From a virus, in IMG/VR virus record IMGVR_UViG_3300012936_000245, positions 1 through 20,374 of that record: a stretch of DNA of 20,374 nucleotides; one strand, written 5' to 3'. Positions 1 to 6,786 of this stretch are shown here, piece after piece. The notes beneath the pieces were generated by a model that worked only from the letters and a program-made list of their open reading frames with translations, was not told the origin of the DNA and ran no database searches. The position numbers and the translations under genes were made by a program. Every line of letters begins with the position of its first letter. Positions within the stretch are counted from its first letter, which is position 1.

Positions 1-198
1 TATTCTTGCTGCTTCTGCTTCTCCAACTCTTTTTTTCCATGCTTCTATTGCTGGATTACCTTTTGATGATAAAATTGTTGTGATTGAGGGGTAGGAATTA
101 CCCTCAGGGGTCAAATATTGTCTTTTTCCGTTTTTGTTCGTTATAGATTCAAGATCTGAGTACCCTAAATCTACATTCTGATGGCTAAATATCTTCAT
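1..198 (-). CDS. PD-(D/E)XK-type exonuclease, N-terminal part (partial)
   Basis: Sixty-six N-terminal residues read from an ATG at 198 and run off the left edge without a stop. Residues about 29-43 read LTPEGNSYPSITTIL, followed by an ALxAW-like stretch with W54 and the helix KKRVGEAEAARI. From memory, a Y/P-S-(I/V)-T-x-(I/V)-L segment followed by W-K-x-R opens the MGME1/RecB-like nucleases found in many T4-like marine phages, where they are thought to process DNA ends in recombination or host-DNA breakdown. The catalytic D...ExK residues would lie outside the window, so nuclease activity is inferred only. It is last in the minus-strand block after phoH, with 15 nt between it and the preceding membrane-protein gene. 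An SD-like AAAGAA lies upstream in a weak AT-rich leader. No alternative family looked better. Confidence 0.55.
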   Translation of the reverse strand, partial: MKIFSHQNVDLGYSDLESITNKNGKRQYLTPEGNSYPSITTILSSKGNPAIEAWKKRVGEAEAARI

Positions 199-213
199 AT
201 ATTATATTATATA

Positions 214-471
214 CTATTTTTTAAAGAATGTCAATACTTTTTCTGAAATTTTTAATATTTTTACTTGTAATAAAAATTTTTTTCTGTTTATTTTCTCAGG
301 AAGTTGCTCTAAAAACCTTACTGTTGATAAAATAATGAAGACGCATAAAGTCCAACCAACTATAATTACAGCTAAAAACAACCACCTGATAAGATCAATA
401 AAAAATTTAAAGGAATCTGCTAAAACTTTGGATAATAAATTAAACGACTTTCCAATATTACTAATACTCAT
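214..471 (-). CDS. Small single-pass membrane protein
   Basis: An 85-residue protein with one clear hydrophobic stretch at about residues 27-50 (RWLFLAVIIVGWTLCVFIIL). It is flanked by a mostly uncharged amphipathic N-terminus and a Lys-rich C-terminal tail. The positive tail suggests that end faces the cytoplasm, if the protein is inserted in the host inner membrane. I do not recognise a family. It starts 1 nt after the phoH stop, so it is translationally linked to phoH, and the exonuclease gene follows. Roles such as holin, antiholin or superinfection exclusion are possible for a small phage membrane protein, but nothing in the sequence selects among them. Confidence 0.6.
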   Translation of the reverse strand: MSISNIGKSFNLLSKVLADSFKFFIDLIRWLFLAVIIVGWTLCVFIILSTVRFLEQLPEKINRKKFLLQVKILKISEKVLTFFKK

Positions 472-472
472 C

Positions 473-1279
473 TTAAAACAATTTTATTTTATCTAAAAAA
501 CCTTTTGATTCATCTTCTTCTTGAACCTTTTGTTCGTAGTGTTCTATGTTATCTCTCCAAAACTCAGTATATTCGTCTGGTAAATCGTTTTTAGCAAGGA
601 TATATTCTCTCACTAATCCAGACCTTACAATATCATCTTGGTCAAACTCCATCATACTGAAAGACTTCATCTTGTAAAGAATGTCCATGAATTCTGTTAT
701 TCCTGTCTTTTTACCTAAATCTGATTGATTGAAATCTCCGCAGAAAAGTAGCCTACAATTATTTCCAGACCTTGTGATAATGGAATCTAATTCATGAAAG
801 GTCATGTTTTGACACTCATCAATAATAACAATAGCATTTTCAAATGTCAAACCTCTAACAAAAGAAGTTGTAGCAAATTCAATCTTACCTGATTCCTTCA
901 AATCCTCATAAGCATTCTTGTTTATAAAGAGTTCTGTACATATATTTGAGTATGGCATTTCATACACGTTTGTTTTCTCTTCAATATTCCCAGGAAGGAA
1001 TCCGATGTCTCTTGTTGGAACTACTGAACGAATAACAATAATCCTTCTTGCTTTGGAATTACCTGATAAAATTTCGTTCAGTGACAAATACATTGCCATG
1101 AAAGTCTTACCTGTACCTGCCATTCCATGTAAACAAAAGTTTTTTCCTTTATGATATTGTTCAAAAGTTATTTGTTGTTTTTCAGTTTTTGGTTGAATAT
1201 CAGATAATCGTAAGTCCATTTTGGGTTTCTCTCTGGGAGTTGTTTTTGTTTTTATTGTTGTTTTTGCTTTCTTGGGCAT
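473..1279 (-). CDS. phoH: PhoH-family P-loop ATPase
   Basis: A 268-residue protein with Walker A GMAGTGKT at residues 52-59 and Walker B AIVIIDECQNM at 149-159. Between them lies the family-typical RSVVPTRDIGFLPG stretch at about 84-97. This combination identifies the PhoH ATPase domain (related to superfamily 1 helicases). The first ~35 residues are Lys/Thr-rich and low complexity, as in other phage PhoH proteins. PhoH is very common in marine T4-like phages. Proposed roles involve RNA metabolism or phosphate stress, but its function in phages is unsettled. It follows the FmdB-like gene by a few bases and is followed after 1 nt by a membrane-protein gene, so it appears to be a late member of the minus-strand operon. 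The length is normal for phage versions and both nucleotide-binding motifs are intact. Confidence 0.95.
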   Translation of the reverse strand: MPKKAKTTIKTKTTPREKPKMDLRLSDIQPKTEKQQITFEQYHKGKNFCLHGMAGTGKTFMAMYLSLNEILSGNSKARRIIVIRSVVPTRDIGFLPGNIEEKTNVYEMPYSNICTELFINKNAYEDLKESGKIEFATTSFVRGLTFENAIVIIDECQNMTFHELDSIITRSGNNCRLLFCGDFNQSDLGKKTGITEFMDILYKMKSFSMMEFDQDDIVRSGLVREYILAKNDLPDEYTEFWRDNIEHYEQKVQEEDESKGFLDKIKLF

Positions 1280-1283
1280 TTTT

Positions 1284-1535
1284 CTATCTTATTTTCATTT
1301 TACCATGGGGATGGTTTTTCTTAATATGTTTTAAAACTTCCTTGAATCCATCATCAACTTTTTTCAAACCCAAATGAACTGGGTCTCCAATTTTTAAGGA
1401 ACTATTTCCGAAAGACATTTCAACTTCTGTTGATCCACATTCTGGACATTCACTCGGTTCATTTCTTTTTGCGATAGTTCTAAATTGTTCAAATACATTT
1501 TCACAACTTTTACATTTGTAATCATATGCTGGCAT
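1284..1535 (-). CDS. FmdB-like zinc-ribbon protein
   Basis: Begins MPAYDYKCKSCENVFEQF, the standard opening of FmdB-type putative regulatory zinc ribbons, with Cys pairs C8xxC11 and C30xxC33 that would bind one zinc. The frame extends four codons upstream, but I chose the ATG at 1535. The mature family start MPxYDYxC lies exactly there, and this start sits 1 nt after the preceding stop rather than overlapping it. The 83-residue length is normal. The C-terminal half (GDPVHLGLKKVDDGFKEVL) is helical and basic at its end. Molecular function is unknown; copies occur in many T4-like marine phages among structural genes. It lies between the possible papain-fold protein and phoH. Confidence 0.85.
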   Translation of the reverse strand: MPAYDYKCKSCENVFEQFRTIAKRNEPSECPECGSTEVEMSFGNSSLKIGDPVHLGLKKVDDGFKEVLKHIKKNHPHGKMKIR

Positions 1536-1536
1536 G

Positions 1537-2064
1537 TTACACCCCAAACGTTTTAGGTAGGTTTAAGAAATCATAAATATCATTTTCTAAAAACCAATCA
1601 ATACTTTTATCATTATAACTTATATCTTTCGAAACGTCAAACATATTTATAATAAACTCAACTGAACAAATACGTTTTTCATTTTTTATCTGTAAGTTCT
1701 GAAGTCTTTTTATCTTTATTTTCTCACCAATTTTGTTGATACATCTTTGAACCATATTTCTATAATCGTAAAACTTAGTCCTTCTCACTTCTTTTATTTT
1801 GAGAAATCTTTCAAAAGCAATACCCTCTTCTACAAAAAAGGAATCTGCTTTCTTCATATCTATCACATCATGTTGATTTTTATATTCCCCTAAAGTATCT
1901 AAAAACACACCTTTCCTATCTATCCCTATAACCGAACCATGAGCCGATACGAAAGCAACCGAATCAAAATAAGAGTTATGGAGTACTCGATAGATTATGG
2001 ATTTTAGACCTTTTGTGCGAACTAAATACAGATTGTAGAAATATTGTTTTTGTCTTTCTATCAT
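1537..2064 (-). CDS. Possible permuted papain-fold (YiiX/NlpC-like) protein, catalytic His not conserved
   Basis: A 175-residue protein when started at the ATG at 2064. An in-frame GTG/ATG further up (2118/2115) would overlap the upstream gene by about 50 nt, so the later start is preferred though its SD is weak. Two segments resemble circularly permuted papain-like proteins: residues 20-52, with SYFDSVAFV followed by GSVIGIDRKGVF (like the ...SHVAiy..g.viea..kGv strand pair), and RICSVEFI at 131-138, which resembles the Cys-containing CSE(L/F)(I/V) motif (C133). The position normally held by His is Ser35, so activity is doubtful unless His42 substitutes. It lies two genes after the tape measure, where siphophages carry an NlpC/P60 tail protein. 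The family call is tentative; it may be an unrelated fold. Confidence 0.35.
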   Translation of the reverse strand: MIERQKQYFYNLYLVRTKGLKSIIYRVLHNSYFDSVAFVSAHGSVIGIDRKGVFLDTLGEYKNQHDVIDMKKADSFFVEEGIAFERFLKIKEVRRTKFYDYRNMVQRCINKIGEKIKIKRLQNLQIKNEKRICSVEFIINMFDVSKDISYNDKSIDWFLENDIYDFLNLPKTFGV

Positions 2065-2068
2065 ACTA

Positions 2069-2329
2069 CTATTTAGGTTCTGACTTTGATCTTTTTCCAA
2101 CTTCAACCATCTCATCACAATCAGGACAATAGATTTTATCGTGATTGTTTATAGACTCTTTTAGGCAAGCATCAATACCGTGTTTCATTATATGTTCTGA
2201 AGTGTACTCTTCAAAATATTTATGACCTTTAGGGCATGAGTAAATGATTCTTAGACAATAAGATTCCAACTCAAGACGAGTTCCATTAGTGATTTTTTTA
2301 CCAGTCTTTATACTGTATATTTTACCCAT
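2069..2329 (-). CDS. Small Cys-rich putative zinc-binding protein
   Basis: An 86-residue protein with C25, C32, H36, C55 and a C68xxC71 pair (YCPDCDEM). This is enough for one or two zinc sites, and the CPKGH and YCPDC elements look like halves of a zinc ribbon. I do not recognise a named family. The ATG shares one base with the tape-measure stop (TAATG), so it is translationally coupled to that gene, and it is followed 4 nt later by the possible papain-fold gene. Its location suggests a tail-assembly helper or small virion protein, but that is inference from position only. Confidence 0.65.
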   Translation of the reverse strand: MGKIYSIKTGKKITNGTRLELESYCLRIIYSCPKGHKYFEEYTSEHIMKHGIDACLKESINNHDKIYCPDCDEMVEVGKRSKSEPK

Positions 2330-5256
2330 TACTGTGAACTAAAGATTTTTTTATTGTGTGCATAATTATTAGTACTTACATATTTTCGGGAGTTGTTTTG
2401 ATTTACTGAACTGAACGAGTCTCCAGATGAATTTTCGACTGATTTTTTATTCTCTTTTTCAAGTTTTATATTATTACTATCAGTTTGGACAGAATCTAAA
2501 GTATTTGAAATACTTACATTTTTAGATTGATCGGTCTGTATAGATTTTGCAACTTTTTCCTTATTCTCTATAGATTTAAGTATTTCCACCGCAGTTGTAT
2601 ATCCAACATCAACTTTCCGACGATCAAAAAAAGTCAATCTTTCATCATTATATGCTTTATCTTCTTCTATTATAGCTTTAATTTGTTTAGAATCTATTGT
2701 TTGATTTTCTACACCTTCTTTAATTTTCATAAAAGCTGAATTTGATAAGTTTTCAGCATATTCAACTTTACCATCATTATTGAATTGCATAATTCTTTTA
2801 CCAGTTTTTAGATCATGTTCTGCATAAAAGTCAGAATAATCATTTTCATAACCGTCTTTATCCGATTCAGTTTTTCGTTCTTGGTAATAAAATGAAGTTT
2901 TGTCCTTTTCCATAGTTACAGTTCCGCTTTCATATTCTTGAATTTCCAAATCACCTTTCTGCCGAGTTCTATTTTTTTGAGATGCTGAAACTTTAGTTTC
3001 ACCCTCTTTAATATCTTCCCTAAACGGATACCAAGGCCCGAATTTAATTGGATTTAGGAATCTATTACCTTCAAATATAGTCATCTCAGGAATTCCAATT
3101 CCAGAAAGTAAACCCATAAAGGAACTCATTTTATCTTTTAGACTATTGAAAACCCCTTTCACTTTATCGAACATTCCAACCCAAATCCCTTTATACCAGT
3201 TCCAAAATTCTGAAAGTTTATCGAATATCTCATTTAAACCAAATTTTTCTTTGGTTTTTTCCCACATCTCACCGAAAGATGTTTTCAATCCAGTCCATTT
3301 TTCACTAAACCATCCTGATAAACCGCTCCATAGACCGATAAAACAAGTTTTAAAACTTTCCCAGGCATTCCCCATATCAGTTTTCAAACCTTCCCACTTT
3401 TCACTCACCCACTCTTTCATACTTGACCAAAAATCTGAAAATGATGTTTTTACACTTTGCCAAGAATATAAAATATCCTCTAAAATAACATCCCATTTAA
3501 CTAAATTGAATAGAAATCTAAATGGAAATGTTAGACCATTCCAAATAGCTTTTAGATATTCAACATATAACCCAAAAGCATCTATACCAAAAGTGTCTTT
3601 GATCAAATTATTCAACCAAACAAATGGAATTTTTATAACATCAAATATTCCAACTATTGCATATTCAAGCCAATCTAAAAGGTTTGAGTATGCTTCAGTG
3701 AATATATCAGTGAAACTAAAAGAATCTAACCAATTAGAAAAATCTTCAAACCCTAACCAGTCAGCAACATAACTAACAATACCTTTTAGAAGGTCAAAAG
3801 GTAAACCGACTATGGTTCCTATAAATCTTGAAATCCCTGCTTTGAGAGTTTCTACGATAGATCCTGTACTTTCATAGACTGCTGACATTTCTTGAAACGC
3901 TTCATATATAGAATATGCTACAAGTGCAATACCAGCAACGATTCCTATGACTGGGAGTAGTGGAGTTATAAATGCCGATAAACTTGAAGCTAGAGAAGTA
4001 AAAAATGTTGAAATAGATGCCGATAACCCTTTTATTGCGGTCATTTTTGTTTCAAATCCTCCACCTTCTCCAAAAAAGTTTTTAAATTTGGATATTGTCC
4101 CATCTTTACCGAATAATCCAGTAATCCCGCCAAACAATCCACCAAACAATCCACCTTTTTTCTTTTCTTTTCCAGATTTATCAGAATCCGACTCTTCACC
4201 AGTTAAAGACTCAAAAAGACTTTGCATCCAAGTTCTCTCTTCAGCTCGTGCAACTTCCTCTTCTTGAAGTTCTGCTGATTTTTCTTGAGATAGTGTTTGG
4301 GATTGTTGATCTTGTAACTTTATCAATTCATCTATTTTATTATTCTTTTCTTTTTCAATTAGGGATGCTTTTTCTTGAAGTTCTAATTTTAGTTCATCAC
4401 CTATATCTTCACCTAATAAAGTTTTAATTTCTTCTAATATTTCATTTTGAGAATTAGTTTCATGTAAAAGTTTATCAAATTCTAAACTAGCTAGTTTGTC
4501 GTCCGTTTTATTTAAGTCTTTTATACTATCACCTAATTCATCGGAGATTGAATTTTTTTCAGATTCCATTTCTGCTATTTGCTTTTCCAAGCTTATTTTA
4601 TTTTCACCTTTTGCTAGGGTTGCTGCCGATTTCTTTTTTTCTATTTCTGAATCTAATTTCTTAAACTTTTCAACTTTAAGTTGATTTTCATCTTCTGGAC
4701 TAAACTTTTCAGAAAGACTCTCACCGAAAAATGGAATTGATGCTACAGAATCACTGAAACCTTTTTGGAGATCAAACATTTTTAGTTTTATACTTTTTGT
4801 GAAAGCATTTCCAGTTATAGACTCTCTTGCTACAGAAACGTCACTAGAATCGGGTAACTCTTTCAGTGCTTCCTTTTTCTCTCTTTTTAGTTTTTTTTCC
4901 TCTTTTTTGATATCTTCCGTTAAATCTAAAGTTTTTTCATTTATAACTGAGATTTTTTTTATCAGTTCATCTCTTCTTACATCATCTTCGGTTCTCAATG
5001 TAACCGACTTTTTATCATGATCGAGAATTTTTTCCAAAAGTCCGATTGAATCAAAAGAGAAATTTTTAATGTGCTTTACTATATCAAGTGAATGTTGACT
5101 GAGTTTTTCTGTTAGTTTAACAAGATTTTCGAAATCTAAATCATTTGAAATTCCTTTATCGAATTCCGAATCTTTAAGATTATCAAACAGTTCCTCTCTT
5201 ATATTTAAACTTTTAGATCCGAAAATCACATTTGATAAATCCATACCTTCACTCAT
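2329..5256 (-). CDS. Putative tail tape-measure protein (T4 gp29 position)
   Basis: A 975-residue protein. Residues 1-345 are highly charged and helical, with likely coiled coil at about 100-130 and 190-340. A Gly/Phe-rich GGLFGGLFGGITGLFG segment lies at about 368-383, and a long hydrophobic stretch at 411-452 contains PLLPVIGIVAGIALVAYSI. A second hydrophobic region is at 478-500. A Trp-rich section at about 595-695 has two related units, WVSEKWEGLKT (616) and WFSEKWTGLKT (649), 33 residues apart. The last 250 residues are hydrophilic. This architecture fits a tape measure, which sets tail length inside the tube. The gene immediately follows the gp26/-1-frame pair, the usual chaperone-tape-measure order. 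A strong SD (AAGGAG, 7 nt spacing) and a TATAAATA box precede the ATG. No sequence match to T4 gp29 could be checked; a fibrous baseplate component is the alternative. Confidence 0.7.
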   Translation of the reverse strand: MSEGMDLSNVIFGSKSLNIREELFDNLKDSEFDKGISNDLDFENLVKLTEKLSQHSLDIVKHIKNFSFDSIGLLEKILDHDKKSVTLRTEDDVRRDELIKKISVINEKTLDLTEDIKKEEKKLKREKKEALKELPDSSDVSVARESITGNAFTKSIKLKMFDLQKGFSDSVASIPFFGESLSEKFSPEDENQLKVEKFKKLDSEIEKKKSAATLAKGENKISLEKQIAEMESEKNSISDELGDSIKDLNKTDDKLASLEFDKLLHETNSQNEILEEIKTLLGEDIGDELKLELQEKASLIEKEKNNKIDELIKLQDQQSQTLSQEKSAELQEEEVARAEERTWMQSLFESLTGEESDSDKSGKEKKKGGLFGGLFGGITGLFGKDGTISKFKNFFGEGGGFETKMTAIKGLSASISTFFTSLASSLSAFITPLLPVIGIVAGIALVAYSIYEAFQEMSAVYESTGSIVETLKAGISRFIGTIVGLPFDLLKGIVSYVADWLGFEDFSNWLDSFSFTDIFTEAYSNLLDWLEYAIVGIFDVIKIPFVWLNNLIKDTFGIDAFGLYVEYLKAIWNGLTFPFRFLFNLVKWDVILEDILYSWQSVKTSFSDFWSSMKEWVSEKWEGLKTDMGNAWESFKTCFIGLWSGLSGWFSEKWTGLKTSFGEMWEKTKEKFGLNEIFDKLSEFWNWYKGIWVGMFDKVKGVFNSLKDKMSSFMGLLSGIGIPEMTIFEGNRFLNPIKFGPWYPFREDIKEGETKVSASQKNRTRQKGDLEIQEYESGTVTMEKDKTSFYYQERKTESDKDGYENDYSDFYAEHDLKTGKRIMQFNNDGKVEYAENLSNSAFMKIKEGVENQTIDSKQIKAIIEEDKAYNDERLTFFDRRKVDVGYTTAVEILKSIENKEKVAKSIQTDQSKNVSISNTLDSVQTDSNNIKLEKENKKSVENSSGDSFSSVNQNNSRKYVSTNNYAHNKKIFSSQ

Positions 5257-5279
5257 GCGTCACTCCTTAGACATATTTT

Positions 5280-5287
5280 TATTTATA
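5280..5287 (-). promoter_or_regulatory. T4-type late promoter for the tape-measure gene
   Basis: An exact TATAAATA on the minus strand, 23 nt before the tape-measure ATG. T4 late promoters consist essentially of this single -10 box, with transcription starting about 6 nt beyond it. That would leave a leader of roughly 18 nt holding the AAGGAG ribosome site. It overlaps the non-coding gap just after the -1 frame stop. Confidence 0.6.
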
Positions 5288-5295
5288 AGAAGAAT

Positions 5296-5481
5296 TCATC
5301 TCATGGATTTTTTATTTCTCTCATTCTCTTCTTCTATGTGATTTACAAGAAGTGAAACATATATTTCTCTCTCAAAAGGGAACATGTCTTCAAGTTCTGT
5401 TAGAGTGAACCTGTTATTGTAGACTATCAAACTATTGGTTCTATAGTAGTTTTCAATATTGTCGTGAGATAGCCCTATGAT
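5296..5481 (-). CDS. -1 frame extension of the gp26-family protein (GT-like tail chaperone domain)
   Basis: An open -1 frame overlaps the end of the gp26-family gene and continues for 61 codons to a TGA at 5296. Counted from the slippery site it reads IIGLSHDNIENYY, then a conserved-looking core TLTELEDMFPFEREIYVSLL and an acidic end NHIEEENERN. Upstream in this frame there is no ATG, GTG or TTG after the last TAA near 5522. The first TTG is 17 codons in and the first ATG falls inside the core, so independent initiation would destroy the domain. A -1 slip on T TTT TTA would give a 300-residue fusion (239 residues of the gp26-family protein plus 61). The end lies 39 nt before the tape-measure start. 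By analogy with lambda gpGT, the extension would help load the tape measure for tube polymerisation. The similarity to small T4-like tail chaperone/gp51-position proteins is from memory. Confidence 0.75.
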   Translation of the reverse strand: MIGLSHDNIENYYRTNSLIVYNNRFTLTELEDMFPFEREIYVSLLVNHIEEENERNKKSMR

Positions 5482-5502
5482 AAAAAAGACTGAACTCCTT
5501 CT
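5407..5502 (-). promoter_or_regulatory. Programmed -1 ribosomal frameshift signal
   Basis: Three elements line up in transcript order. First, the SD-like AGAAGGAG at 5502-5495. Second, 7 nt later, the heptamer T TTT TTA at 5487-5481, in the exact X XXY YYZ phase of the gp26-family frame, two codons before its TAG. Third, after a 5-nt spacer, GGGCTATC (5475-5468), which can pair with GATAGTCT (5428-5421, including two G-U pairs). Directly inside that lies AAACTA/TAGTTT (5452-5447 with 5434-5429). GAACC in the inner loop (5441-5437) can pair with GGTTC at 5411-5407 to form a pseudoknot. The heptamer and phase are certain. The RNA structure was paired by hand and has not been folded computationally. 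Confidence 0.7.
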
Positions 5503-6197
5503 ATTGTGTGTGTTTCTTTTTTACCACATTTAGAACAAGTCCATTCCAAATCATAACAAACTTTAGGCATAGTGTCGAAAAAATTTCTAACAGTGTCCAT
5601 ATGATTCATATTGAAATTCAAAAAGAAATTTTTCTTTTCTTTCAAAGAAAAGTCTTTCATCATATAAACTTCTTCATTTTGAGTTACCATCTCTGTGCAA
5701 TTAACAAGAACGCTTAGAAGTGTTTCAAAATCGCCAGCTTTATTTTGTAACTTTATTACATCTTTATATTTTGGATATCTCATTTTGATTTGAACATCCG
5801 TTTCTTCATCCAAAATAAAAACATTCGAATGATTATCATATTTCTGAATTCTAATATCTTTCAAATCTAGATGAACGGTTTCAACATGATCACAGTCAGT
5901 AACATCTATATGTTTCATCTTTAGTTCGATAATATCCCCCACAGATTTTTCCCTCAATCTTAAAAAAATATATTCAATATCAAACAAAGAAAGTTTTTCA
6001 ACATCCTCTAAGCTTGTACAGGAACATATTAAAGATTTCAAAGAATCATATATTACGTTTACATCTTCAGAATCCTTAGTTAGTTGAATATATTTTTCTT
6101 CTTTGACTAAAAAAGGTCTGTAAGTGAACTCTTCACCAGTTGAAGGTAATGTGTCACTAAATCTAGGGGCATTTAATACAGGTAATTTTGTACTCAT
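5475..6197 (-). CDS. gp26: gp26-family baseplate hub / tail assembly protein
   Basis: A 240-residue protein. Signature segments are TYRPFLVKEEKYIQL at about 25-39 and FDIEYIFLRLREKSVG at 72-87, which I recognise as the T4 gp26-type 'T4 baseplate protein' family. A C-terminal CSKC pair (C221, C224), with C102 and C214 nearby, suggests a metal-binding end. T4 gp26 is listed as a hub component or assembly factor. Its place directly before the tape measure, together with the -1 extension, points to a tail assembly chaperone role (lambda G-like). The ATG at 6197 follows an AGGAAA ribosome site. The main product terminates at TAG 5475-5477, with the slippery site two codons earlier. Confidence 0.8.
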   Translation of the reverse strand: MSTKLPVLNAPRFSDTLPSTGEEFTYRPFLVKEEKYIQLTKDSEDVNVIYDSLKSLICSCTSLEDVEKLSLFDIEYIFLRLREKSVGDIIELKMKHIDVTDCDHVETVHLDLKDIRIQKYDNHSNVFILDEETDVQIKMRYPKYKDVIKLQNKAGDFETLLSVLVNCTEMVTQNEEVYMMKDFSLKEKKNFFLNFNMNHMDTVRNFFDTMPKVCYDLEWTCSKCGKKETHTIEGVQSFLS

Positions 6198-6218
6198 AAT
6201 TTATTTCCTTTTTAGAAT

Positions 6219-6785
6219 TTATTTTTCGTTTCCGTAGTAGTTAGCTGTCCAGTATTCATATTCAAATGAAACTGTTAGTTTGAGAACATCTTCATTCATC
6301 CAACTAACATTTTGTGCTGTTAGAGTGGTTGGAAAGATGTTTCGAAAAGTAAAGGAACATGATTTCTCATTTTCATTCCTTCCAGTATATAAATTTACAA
6401 CTATTTTACTAGAGATATATTGATCATAATACGAACTCCTAAAAAATTTACTAGAATTGTCAGTTTGATACCCTAATATACTTTCCATCCATTCGTCGAA
6501 AAATCTCCGTTCCTCCATATTTGACGAGCATAGAAAAGTTAAATTTAAATCAGTAAAGGTTACTCCGTAAACATGTTTTGATGAAGTTACATAGTCTTTT
6601 CTTTCATCAACTCCAAAAGTTTTCCCTGGCAAGTCAGCACTTTGACATTTAAATGTCAAATTTCTGGAAATTTCAGTATGAGATTTATCTTTTAAAGTTT
6701 TAGGTGGAATTATTTCAACATCCATCAAACTAGTTTTAGCCAAACCTCCAGATAAATGCGATTTAAATTGATTTATACTTTTCAT
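6219..6785 (-). CDS. Tail tube-fold protein, gp54 initiator or gp19 tube-like
   Basis: A 188-residue protein opening MKSINQFKSHLSGGLAKTSL, then LTFKCQSADLPGKTF at about 43-57, a YGVTFTDLNLTFLCSSNMEER segment at about 73-93, and a C-terminal strand pair FRNIFPTTLTAQNVSW ... LTVSFEYEYW. This order (N-terminal FxxxL.GG, 'xaxxPG' loop, FxxW helix, then 'yP..l....w......l...f.Y.yw') is that of the T4 tail tube (gp19) and its baseplate-tube initiator relative gp54. The length is close to gp19 (163 aa) and shorter than T4 gp54 (about 320 aa). Its position beside gp26 and across from gp48 favours the initiator role. It starts 1 nt after the upstream stop. Which of the two it is cannot be settled here, since another tube gene may lie outside the window. 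Confidence 0.75.
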   Translation of the reverse strand: MKSINQFKSHLSGGLAKTSLMDVEIIPPKTLKDKSHTEISRNLTFKCQSADLPGKTFGVDERKDYVTSSKHVYGVTFTDLNLTFLCSSNMEERRFFDEWMESILGYQTDNSSKFFRSSYYDQYISSKIVVNLYTGRNENEKSCSFTFRNIFPTTLTAQNVSWMNEDVLKLTVSFEYEYWTANYYGNEK

Positions 6786-6786
6786 A

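Noticed and set aside
101-113. ACCCTCAGGGGT inverted repeat as a terminator
   Set aside because: Short, in the coding part of the exonuclease, with no T-run following on either strand.
3146-3772. 208-codon plus-strand frame opposite the tape-measure gene
   Set aside because: It lies fully antisense to the coherent Trp-rich coding region, reads Ser/Pro/Phe-rich nonsense and has no SD.
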